IMG/VR virus record: IMGVR_UViG_3300000115_000097
Coordinates: 9,801-33,067 of that record
Source: a virus
Length of the DNA: 23,267 nucleotides
Direction: 5' to 3' (one strand)
Shown here: in pieces, positions 15,667 to 23,267 of the stretch
Layout of the letters: each line of letters begins with the position of its first letter
Numbering within the stretch: position 1 is the first letter of the stretch
Translations under genes and position numbers: made by a program
Notes under the pieces: model-generated
Told to the model about the DNA's origin: nothing
Database searches by the model: none
Seen by the model: the letters and a program-made list of their open reading frames with translations, nothing else

Positions 15667-17571
15667 ATGACCTACCCAAATACATTATCAGTATCTGCCG
15701 CAGCCGTTAATATTAGCGATGGTGCCTTCTCACCACTGTATGATATTGTATGGTCTGTAAAGTATGAAGTTATAAACTGGAATAAAACCGATGATTATGG
15801 TTTATGTTTGTTCCTGAGAGATAGTAGTACGGCATTATCCGGTGAGGGCGGCGGTCGTGGTATAGATCTTGGTTACTCTGGCACTGCAAGTGTTAATACA
15901 AATGAGCCTGATGTAGAGGTAAATGGTATGGTAGGGGGTGTTATTGGAGTTGGTTTAGATACTCACGGTCTATTTGCTGCTGAAACAACCTGGCCAGGTG
16001 GCAGAGCTAGATCCGGTATTGATGACCTAGAAACGAACTCTATTACTATGAGGGGCGGTGCAGAAGATGATTTTGAGTATCTGAACGTGCATTATCCAAT
16101 TTCTGCATTTAAATTATTGAGTAACGGGCAGAAAATATTAAGAGCTCGGTTAGGTAATTACGGTCGGACGATTTTTATTGATTATAGGGGTGTTGGTGAT
16201 ACAGATTTTATTAATATTTTAACAGAAGATGTTAACCTCAACATATTACCAGGTACAAAACTCACGCCTGGTGTTTCCTTCGTTAAGCCCTTAACATCAA
16301 CGAACATGTCGTTTGATATTATTGTCGACACCTTTCATATTGAAGGTACAGAAACAGAACCTGAAGTTACAACAGAATACCCTGAACCACTACTACCAAT
16401 CGAGTGTAATTCTGTGTATGGTGGGGAGGTTATTCTTGAAAAGCCAGATGTTAATTTCCCAATAATACCTCCAATTAAGGATGTTACAATGTGTGAAGTA
16501 GCTAAAAACGCAAATCTAACCTTAACTGTAGATGCACCAACTAGTGTGCAGTCGAGAGGTGATATTATTACATATAAAATACAGGTAGAGAACAATAGCT
16601 CACAAAGAGCAGAAAATGTTATTGTATATAACAGCGTTACAAATGCAGAAAGGTTATCCGCGACGGGTGACACCTTCTTATTTACTAGTGGTGGTGCACT
16701 GTCCGCTGGGTCTACGTACAGTGTTGAGTTTTCGTATATAGTTAATGGTACAGAGGGAGAAGAGCATCAGACAACGACTACGGTGACTAGTCTATATGAT
16801 GAACCGAAGAGTGTACAGACGGCTGTACCTATCAAACTAGATCAGTTTAAGTTTAAAATAGATACAAACAAAGGATCAGGTCGCACTTTTGTACTACCTC
16901 TAATCGCTAGCGGTGCTTATGATATAAATGTCGACTGGGGTGATGGGTTTAATAATGATATAACCGAATACAACTCACCAGATGTGATTCATAAATATAA
17001 CGTAGACGGTATATATACAATTACTATTTCAGGTCAATTATCAGGGTGGCAGTTTGGTAATGATGCACACTTTAGTAAGCTACAGTATATCGATACATTA
17101 GAATGGACCGGTCTCTACATAACAACTAATGCTGCATTCAGTGGGTGTGCAAACTATACAGGTAAAACCACTGCCATAGGCGCGCCAACAATAAGTACAA
17201 CAGACTTGAGTTATACCTTTGCTGAGTGCGCGCAATTCAATGGTGTAATTAACAATTGGAATATATCTAATGTAGAAAATATAGAGTATATGTTTACACA
17301 GGCTTATAAATTTAACCGCGAGTTAAATGATTGGAATGTAAGCTCCTTAACTACTGCCGAGAACTTCCTATCTGGTGGTGATGATTATGCGTTCTCAATC
17401 ACAGCATATGATAAAACGCTGTTAGGTTGGTATAATTTATCTAAGAACGTAGCTACGTTCCCTGATAGTGTAAGACTAGATGTTAAGCAGTATCATAAGA
17501 AAGAAACCGCTTATAATCAACTTAGTAATAAACATAGCTGGGTAATTAATGATCTAGGTCACCGAGATTAG
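15667..17571 (+). CDS. Lectin-like, DUF11, PKD-like and BspA modular fibre protein
   Basis: A 634-aa protein. Residues about 1-230 look like an L-type (legume lectin, concanavalin-like) beta-sandwich: YGLCLFLRDSSTALSG with a glycine-rich loop, then VIGVGLDTHGLFA, then ARLGNYGRTIFIDYRG. About 275-390 is a diverged DUF11-like Ig repeat (RGDIITYKIQVENN, YSVEFSYIVNG). About 400-465 is a PKD-like domain with YDINVDWGDG and HKYNVDGIYTITISG. About 490-575 are three or so BspA-type repeats (FSGC, FAECAQFNG, NNWNISNVENIEYMF, NDWNVSS). The last 60 residues resemble the capping region of BspA-type phage proteins. The WGDG+BspA order repeats that of the 1639-aa protein. No signal peptide. Likely role: glycan or surface binding at the tail. 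Confidence 0.82.
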   Translation: MTYPNTLSVSAAAVNISDGAFSPLYDIVWSVKYEVINWNKTDDYGLCLFLRDSSTALSGEGGGRGIDLGYSGTASVNTNEPDVEVNGMVGGVIGVGLDTHGLFAAETTWPGGRARSGIDDLETNSITMRGGAEDDFEYLNVHYPISAFKLLSNGQKILRARLGNYGRTIFIDYRGVGDTDFINILTEDVNLNILPGTKLTPGVSFVKPLTSTNMSFDIIVDTFHIEGTETEPEVTTEYPEPLLPIECNSVYGGEVILEKPDVNFPIIPPIKDVTMCEVAKNANLTLTVDAPTSVQSRGDIITYKIQVENNSSQRAENVIVYNSVTNAERLSATGDTFLFTSGGALSAGSTYSVEFSYIVNGTEGEEHQTTTTVTSLYDEPKSVQTAVPIKLDQFKFKIDTNKGSGRTFVLPLIASGAYDINVDWGDGFNNDITEYNSPDVIHKYNVDGIYTITISGQLSGWQFGNDAHFSKLQYIDTLEWTGLYITTNAAFSGCANYTGKTTAIGAPTISTTDLSYTFAECAQFNGVINNWNISNVENIEYMFTQAYKFNRELNDWNVSSLTTAENFLSGGDDYAFSITAYDKTLLGWYNLSKNVATFPDSVRLDVKQYHKKETAYNQLSNKHSWVINDLGHRD

Positions 17572-17601
17572 AAGTATTTCTTTGCTTAAGGCATATATTA
17601 T

Positions 17602-17609
17602 ATTAAATA
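17602..17609 (+). promoter_or_regulatory. Late-promoter-like octamer ATTAAATA before a GTG start
   Basis: Located in the 44-base gap after the lectin-like gene, ending 6 nt before GTG at 17616. It is the same octamer variant that precedes the other GTG-started gene, gp25. No Shine-Dalgarno sequence is visible. Confidence 0.45.
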
Positions 17610-17615
17610 TATACA

Positions 17616-20600
17616 GTGAAAAAGTATTGTAATAAGGCGGTATATAACAGCACAAGAGAAATATGCTTTCCTGAGGTTACATATCCCGACAGTACTAGGC
17701 GCATTAAACAATATAGATCTAATCTAGAGCAGGGGTTTAGGGTTAACAATATTGCTGCGTTTGAAGAACTAAGAGATCAGAAAAATAATAACTTTAGCTT
17801 AAATTACCTTACAAACAGTAGCCTATTAACCGATCTTATTGAGTTGCCTACTAAAGCTACAGGGTTAGAGGTTATAACTACACCTCTTAGGTTTTTTGCT
17901 CCGGAAGATACTGTTGAAAAGAGAAATCTTTATATTTATAAACCGGATGGTGATAAGTCTCTTACACAGCGCGCGGTTGGTCTAGAGGATATTAATAGAG
18001 CCATCAAAAATAACTTTTATTTCGAGCTTGAAATATTAAATGATTACTTTTTACGTATTAGACATAATGATGGGTCGAACTACTTTTATATGCACTGGGA
18101 CGAAGCTTTAAATAAGTTTGTCTTCTTACGAGGTGAGGCTGAAATAGATAAGCTGGTTGAGACAAGTGATATGTTCAGATATAATATTGATGAATTTGGT
18201 AGGATGCATTTATTTAAATGCACAGATGAAAAGTTGTTTGTGATGTCTGCTAGTGAAACAGATATTATAATGGAACAAATTAAGCCTGATTTACGTTTCA
18301 GCGCGACCGGTGCAAATACTATCGCGATTAACTATAACTTTATAAATATAAACAACAGTCAAAACAATGATTTTGTAAATTACGAGGTAAATAAATTTAA
18401 TACGCTTACTATTAACCCACTTAAAAGTCTATTTAACCAGAAAGGTCAGTACCTTTTTCACTGCGAATATAATAGTCAAGATTTAAAGAAGTGTAGCTTA
18501 GAGTTTAACTTCTTTACTCTTGATACCAGTCGTTCTGAGTATGGATTTATTAAGAGAGGTACGAATACTTTAGATTCGTTTGATACTTTTCCTACATTTA
18601 CATATAGAAAGTATAATACTATCGATACAGGTGGTGATGAAGAGGGGGGACACGACAAAATGTCTTTAATTTACACCTTCTTTGATAAAGATATATACAT
18701 AGAAAGTGGTAGAACTACTGCATTTACAGCGCCGTCTTCTATATACCCCTTCGAGAAGCTTAATATTAATGATACTACATTCACTAAAAACGGTGCTTTC
18801 AGTGGACCATCACCAGCTTTATCGGATAAGTTCTACGTAAAGCAAAATCAACCTGGACATTATCAAAACGGTAGGTATTTATGTACATGGTTGTCAGCTA
18901 GTAGCCCTTTACAGCCGGCTGTGTGGGTTGATAGGTATTATTACCCTGATGCTGCATCAAAGTTTGACGCTTTAGGAGAAATACCTAGATACGTAACTTC
19001 TTTTACCGATAACGCTGATCAGGATGTTACATATAGTGATAGGTTAAGGCAGGATACTGCAGGAATAAAGTTTTTTGATAAAAAAAGTGACGCTGTTATT
19101 ACTCCAAACAGTCTTCTGAAGTATGAAAGGGTTGGAATTAGTGATATTAATAATATAATTAGCTCGTCTATGCCTTTAGCTTCGGGATTTGATAACTATC
19201 ATTATCAGGTCCTGCAAAGAGATATAGATAATACAGCAAATAGAAGTCTAGGTAAGATTACAGAAGATTTTTGTGTTGAATCATCGCAGAAGGAGCTATT
19301 ATTTGACGGGACATTCTATACAAAGTTAAGTGTGTATGAAGATATTAACAAAACTAAAGAATTTTCTCTATCTTTTGATGCAGACATAGATACTGACACA
19401 CAGTATGGCTATAAAATAATGGGTAATAGTGTAGGCTCAGGTTTTGGAGTGTTTCAGGACCGTACTATAACGCCATTCTTGCATATAGTTAACAAAAATG
19501 TGTTAAGAATATATAATACAGATGCAACACTACTAAATACTATAACGTTTCAATCAACAATAGAAGATGGTGATGAAAATATTAAGGATATATTTAGATT
19601 TGCAGCTCTAGAGGACTTTATCGTTGTAAGTGAGAGTGATAACTTTACTTTTATGTATCGAGTTGATGCGGAGGGTAATAAGAAAAGATTAGAAATAGAC
19701 TCTTCCGGTATATACGGTTATATTAATACATATATGGCTGTAGATCATATATTGTTCCTATTACCACTTAACAGAGTAAAAAAGCTTAATATATACACAC
19801 TTGAACTAACAGAATATACACTTGATGATGATTTAGTTGAAGAGTTTGACGAATATAAAGATTCAGCTGGTTTGGCATACTATGAAGGTGTTATTGAATA
19901 TAATAATAAGATATACCTACTTCCAGCGTGTGTGCATCAGCCAAAATGGTGCGGTGATGATATAATTTTTTATACAGTTCGATCTACAAATACAGAGCAG
20001 AAGCAATATGCTTTAATTAAGCACGACTTAAGACGTAACGAGGCAATTACGTTTTTAACATCAGATTGCCCGATATCTGATCTGATTGTTACTAATAGAG
20101 AACCAGTTAAGACGATTGTTATTGCTATTGGAAATACAACTCGCGAGTATAACACTAATGGTGTGTTTATAAACGCGGTCAATTATGATGAGCAATTAGA
20201 TTTTGGTCTAGTAGAAGGTGATGATACAGAGATACAGGATTTGCAAGGCGAGCTTAACACAGGTGATGTTATAACTAGTGAAATTATTGCTTTAGATATA
20301 GTAAACGAATACGTTCAGGGCGGTGTTGGTAACTTTAGTGAATTAGTGTTGTTTGCAAATAGTGATAACTCTGTCACATTAAATGCGCCTACAGGAGCGT
20401 CTGTACCCTTTGAAGGTGTAACCGCAGAAGGTCTAGTAGTAACGCCGATTACAAATTATAATACACTTAACCATATATACAGTAACAAAACTTTAGACTT
20501 TAAAATTACTCTCACAAATAAATACAATTCTGAAGATGTTCTTAACCGAGTAATTGAATTCGACCCGGCTCGAGTTGATAAAGGAAGGCATACCTTTACA

Positions 20601-21113
20601 TTTAACTTTGATAGCATGCTGGGAGTAGCTGCACTATTTGTTGATGGTGTGTTTTATGAGGATATTCGCTTTGAACGTGGTAAATATAAGATACATAATT
20701 TATTTAACGATGAGTTTTATGTGGGTACAGCAGGTTTCGCTAATGGTTTAGATTTAGCTACATACTTAAAGCAGCCTGGCTACTATTTTATTAATAACTT
20801 AAAGGTAGAAAACTTCTACATTAATAATAAAACACTCAATAATACGGAGATATTTGCTTTGAGTTTACGAGATAAAAAGATTGATGATTTAGTATTATCT
20901 ATACCTCACGGTCAGCGTAATAATAAGGCTACAATTGAACGCTTTTATAAACTCGGTAGACATAATGCTAGCAAGGCAATTGATGTAGTGATAAATAACT
21001 TTAGAATAGAAGATACAAAGTTACAATCCCAGATAAAGATTAACTTACTGCAAGACTTTCAAACCATCTTACCTGTTGGGGTTAAGGTAAATAATATAAC
21101 ATTTAGCAATTAA
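17616..21113 (+). CDS. Large unrecognised beta-rich virion protein (1165 aa)
   Basis: No named family. The N-terminal part (MKKYCNKAVYNSTREICFPE; about 1-130) is mixed. About residues 135-160 show a strand pattern of FYFELEILNDYFLRIRHNDG. From about 650 to 870 repeated strands (FIVVSESDNFTFMYRVDAEG, LFLLPLNRVKKLNIYTLEL, NNKIYLLPACV) suggest a beta-propeller-like domain. About 955-1075 looks like a concanavalin/LamG-type sandwich (GRHTFTFNFDSMLGVAALFV then DGVFYEDI). The last 90 residues (KIDDLVLSIPHGQRNNKATI, then ERFYKLGRHNASKAIDVVIN) form a separate C-terminal domain. It starts with GTG; the following ATG-started gene overlaps its stop by TAATG, suggesting translational coupling and a shared structure. 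A tail or baseplate periphery role fits the context. Confidence 0.75.
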   Translation: MKKYCNKAVYNSTREICFPEVTYPDSTRRIKQYRSNLEQGFRVNNIAAFEELRDQKNNNFSLNYLTNSSLLTDLIELPTKATGLEVITTPLRFFAPEDTVEKRNLYIYKPDGDKSLTQRAVGLEDINRAIKNNFYFELEILNDYFLRIRHNDGSNYFYMHWDEALNKFVFLRGEAEIDKLVETSDMFRYNIDEFGRMHLFKCTDEKLFVMSASETDIIMEQIKPDLRFSATGANTIAINYNFININNSQNNDFVNYEVNKFNTLTINPLKSLFNQKGQYLFHCEYNSQDLKKCSLEFNFFTLDTSRSEYGFIKRGTNTLDSFDTFPTFTYRKYNTIDTGGDEEGGHDKMSLIYTFFDKDIYIESGRTTAFTAPSSIYPFEKLNINDTTFTKNGAFSGPSPALSDKFYVKQNQPGHYQNGRYLCTWLSASSPLQPAVWVDRYYYPDAASKFDALGEIPRYVTSFTDNADQDVTYSDRLRQDTAGIKFFDKKSDAVITPNSLLKYERVGISDINNIISSSMPLASGFDNYHYQVLQRDIDNTANRSLGKITEDFCVESSQKELLFDGTFYTKLSVYEDINKTKEFSLSFDADIDTDTQYGYKIMGNSVGSGFGVFQDRTITPFLHIVNKNVLRIYNTDATLLNTITFQSTIEDGDENIKDIFRFAALEDFIVVSESDNFTFMYRVDAEGNKKRLEIDSSGIYGYINTYMAVDHILFLLPLNRVKKLNIYTLELTEYTLDDDLVEEFDEYKDSAGLAYYEGVIEYNNKIYLLPACVHQPKWCGDDIIFYTVRSTNTEQKQYALIKHDLRRNEAITFLTSDCPISDLIVTNREPVKTIVIAIGNTTREYNTNGVFINAVNYDEQLDFGLVEGDDTEIQDLQGELNTGDVITSEIIALDIVNEYVQGGVGNFSELVLFANSDNSVTLNAPTGASVPFEGVTAEGLVVTPITNYNTLNHIYSNKTLDFKITLTNKYNSEDVLNRVIEFDPARVDKGRHTFTFNFDSMLGVAALFVDGVFYEDIRFERGKYKIHNLFNDEFYVGTAGFANGLDLATYLKQPGYYFINNLKVENFYINNKTLNNTEIFALSLRDKKIDDLVLSIPHGQRNNKATIERFYKLGRHNASKAIDVVINNFRIEDTKLQSQIKINLLQDFQTILPVGVKVNNITFSN

Positions 21114-23267
21114 TGGACTACTATTCATATAAAAAAATATACACATACGGTGATATGTTCACTTTATCCGGTGAGGATTTCATCGGTTATGTTCAATATA
21201 AAGATGGTCAGGTATCTTCTTCTGAAACGGGAGCCGTTCTTGAGCCAAAAGCTACATATAATACTGATCTGTTTACTTCTAGAATTTTTAGAGACAGAAG
21301 CGTAGATGATAGTAACATTAAACTACCTAGATCAAAAAGTGAATGTCTTTTTGGGTTAAACGAAACGTTTAACTATGAAGTATTTAAACGTAAGCTAGAC
21401 TATCTACGAGAAAATAATACATATTTTTATAGTAGGTTGTTTATTGCTTCTAACAACCTACCCTTTACAGATGAAATAGTTTACGCCGGGTTATCCTCTG
21501 CAGCTGCAGAGACCTTTTCTTCATATAGAGTCGATCGAGATATTCCTATAATATATAACACCACTATATTTAACGAATCGATATTTTATAACGATCTTGG
21601 TAAAGTTTTCGGTACAGCTGTCCAGCTAAACTATAAAGATACTACTAAATTTACACTATTTAACGTTACAGATACTAGCTTTGTATCTATTACTGGTAAT
21701 AATGAAGAGTTTGGTGTTGTTGAGGTGAGTAATTTTTATGAGTCTCTTACAAGTGGGCCGGTAAATGAAGTTGAGGCCGTATTAGAGGCGTTAGAACAAA
21801 GCTCTTTAAATGATAATGTTGAGTTAGAAAGAGTTTTTCTACCAGGTAGAGAGAATGACCTGCAGTTTGGTAAAATTGGTGGTATTGCGTGTAATAGTAG
21901 TCATATGTTTATTACTGATAGGGGTAATAATACAGTACTTAAGTATGATATTACTGGTTATCTTAATAATGATAACTCGATACAAAATAGGCGCTTACTT
22001 GAAAAGATATTAGGTGGCTCGGGTAATACCGATCGCAGGAGTAACTTTAACGAACCAACAGAAGTAGCGTGTAATGAACAATATGTCGCAGTTTACGATA
22101 ATGCTAATGCTTGCGTAAAAGTATATACTGTAGATTTTGAATACATAACAACACTAACACTGTTTAATATCAAACAGCAAAAAGCAGGTATTGAGGAAGT
22201 TAAGGCATTAGGATTTGACCCGGATTTTGGCGTTTTATGTATTATGACTGTAAATGATAGTCGTAATATATTTTTATATAGAGTTGATATAAATACGCGT
22301 GATACGGAGGTGCAGCAGCTGCCTGAAGTCCTGGAGATTGATGAAGAGTTAAGGTGTATAGATTTTTCTAAGACAGATAGTAACTTTTGGTATTTTTGTA
22401 CGAGTAAAAACCTTTATAAAAAGTATAAGACGGATGTAGCTAAATCTGTAGGGTCATATAACGAGACTAGGTTGTTTGATCTAGCACGGAGAGGGGGGTT
22501 TGAAAGGGCTATAGTGTGGGAGGATCAATATACACAGTGGGAAAATACAAACTTTAATTGGAATACAGCAAAACTAGGAGATATTAACATTGTTACAGAG
22601 CAAGCGCCTGTATCCGCTCAAAAATTCAGAGGTGCACATATAACACAAGGTGAAGATGGCTTAGACAAAGTATTTATATTTAACGAGGCTAGGATTTACC
22701 ACTTTAACGAGCCCTCATCGACATCGTTTCGTAAGGTTATTAATAAATTTAACTATAATAATTTTGGCGTCAACGGCTTCTCCTTGAGCCCAAAAGAATA
22801 TGTACAAGTACCAGTCATTAACGGTGAGTTATTTAAGATTGTTAATGATATTTTAACCCTAAAAAATAATATCATAGGTAGATTTGCTGGTGTATATGAA
22901 AATGATACGATTATATTAGATTCGTACAACTATAATATTGACCTGACGCAGTTTAACATAGATTCTATAGAGTCATATTATGTACATCACAATGAAGAAA
23001 ATATTACCGGAGCTCTTAACAGAGTTGTAGGTCAAATATATGACTTACAACTTAAATTAATTGAAAGTATACAAGTTGACTCAGGCGATCTTGTACAATC
23101 GACTACACAGCGGTCGTTTAGAGAAATAGACGATGAAGGTTGTGATAGACCGTATATACCACCCGGTAAAATAGCTATTGAAAAGGTCGAGACGTCAAGT
23201 CAACCTCTATATGCACAAGGTGATACTATTACATATACAATATCATTATCAAATATTGGAGGGCAAG
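21113..23267 (+). CDS. Large virion protein with NHL-like propeller and C-terminal DUF11 start (3' truncated)
   Basis: An uninterrupted frame of 718 complete codons from ATG 21113 to the window end, so the protein continues beyond it. It begins MDYYSYKKIYTYGDMFTLSG. Residues about 252-360 resemble NHL-type propeller blades (GGIACNSSHMFITDRGNNTV, then LKYDITGY; later EPTEVACNEQYVAVYDNANA). About 600-680 are mixed alpha-beta (SPKEYVQVPVINGELFKIVN, then ALNRVVGQIYDLQLKLIESI), a look seen in large tail proteins. From about 686 a DUF11-like repeat begins (IAIEKVETSSQPLYAQGDTI, then TYTISLSN), closely like those of the 1639-aa protein. The start overlaps the previous stop (TAATG); there is no strong Shine-Dalgarno site or octamer. 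Further DUF11 or BspA modules beyond the window are likely but unseen. Confidence 0.82.
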   Translation, partial: MDYYSYKKIYTYGDMFTLSGEDFIGYVQYKDGQVSSSETGAVLEPKATYNTDLFTSRIFRDRSVDDSNIKLPRSKSECLFGLNETFNYEVFKRKLDYLRENNTYFYSRLFIASNNLPFTDEIVYAGLSSAAAETFSSYRVDRDIPIIYNTTIFNESIFYNDLGKVFGTAVQLNYKDTTKFTLFNVTDTSFVSITGNNEEFGVVEVSNFYESLTSGPVNEVEAVLEALEQSSLNDNVELERVFLPGRENDLQFGKIGGIACNSSHMFITDRGNNTVLKYDITGYLNNDNSIQNRRLLEKILGGSGNTDRRSNFNEPTEVACNEQYVAVYDNANACVKVYTVDFEYITTLTLFNIKQQKAGIEEVKALGFDPDFGVLCIMTVNDSRNIFLYRVDINTRDTEVQQLPEVLEIDEELRCIDFSKTDSNFWYFCTSKNLYKKYKTDVAKSVGSYNETRLFDLARRGGFERAIVWEDQYTQWENTNFNWNTAKLGDINIVTEQAPVSAQKFRGAHITQGEDGLDKVFIFNEARIYHFNEPSSTSFRKVINKFNYNNFGVNGFSLSPKEYVQVPVINGELFKIVNDILTLKNNIIGRFAGVYENDTIILDSYNYNIDLTQFNIDSIESYYVHHNEENITGALNRVVGQIYDLQLKLIESIQVDSGDLVQSTTQRSFREIDDEGCDRPYIPPGKIAIEKVETSSQPLYAQGDTITYTISLSNIGGQ

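Noticed and set aside
16335-16673. 112-codon minus-strand frame inside the lectin-like/DUF11 gene
   Set aside because: Fully antisense to a gene with recognised domains and has no signals of its own.

Overview
The window looks like part of the genome of a T4-like tailed phage with a contractile tail (myovirus). The evidence is a T4-type sliding-clamp loader subunit (gp44), the baseplate wedge proteins gp25 and gp6 in T4 order, a short protein with a tail-collar/gp10-C-like end, and T4-style late-promoter octamers (NATAAATA or a close variant) in front of most transcription units. The DNA is AT-rich and genes are packed almost end to end. I see no tRNA, integrase, transposase or CRISPR array. 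The family mix (marine-type fibre N-termini, huge beta-rich virion proteins) suggests an aquatic phage, but the host cannot be read from this sequence.

Layout. 1-635: 3' part of the clamp-loader gene, cut by the window start. 632-1222 (minus): an unrecognised 196-aa protein whose stop codon overlaps the loader stop. 1223-1374: a divergent intergenic region with late-promoter-like octamers facing both ways. 1375-3686: gp25 and gp6, overlapping by ATGA. 3689-6187: an 832-aa protein with an N-terminal PKD domain. 6207-11126: a 1639-aa modular protein with six DUF11-like Ig repeats, an unrecognised inserted region, a WGDG/PKD-like domain and about 12 BspA-type repeats. 11192-11899: a protein with a gp10-C/collar-like end. 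11907-15389: two tail-fibre-like proteins sharing an N-terminal adapter. 15441-15653: a 70-aa unknown. 15667-17571: a lectin-like + DUF11 + WGDG + BspA protein. 17616-21113: an 1165-aa beta-rich virion-type protein. 21113-23267: a protein with an NHL-like propeller that ends in the start of a DUF11 repeat, cut by the window end. Its frame stays open across all 2155 bases.

How the parts fit. gp25 and gp6 build the baseplate wedge. The large proteins downstream probably form the rest of the baseplate periphery and the adsorption apparatus, made of interchangeable sugar-binding and Ig-like modules (PKD, DUF11, BspA, lectin-like, propeller). In T4 the clamp loader places the sliding clamp that activates late promoters, so its position beside late-promoter-driven genes makes sense. 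The most distinctive features are (1) late-promoter octamers only 5-11 nt before start codons, predicting leaderless or nearly leaderless mRNAs, and (2) reuse of DUF11 and WGDG+BspA modules across several virion genes, with one inserted block of different base composition.
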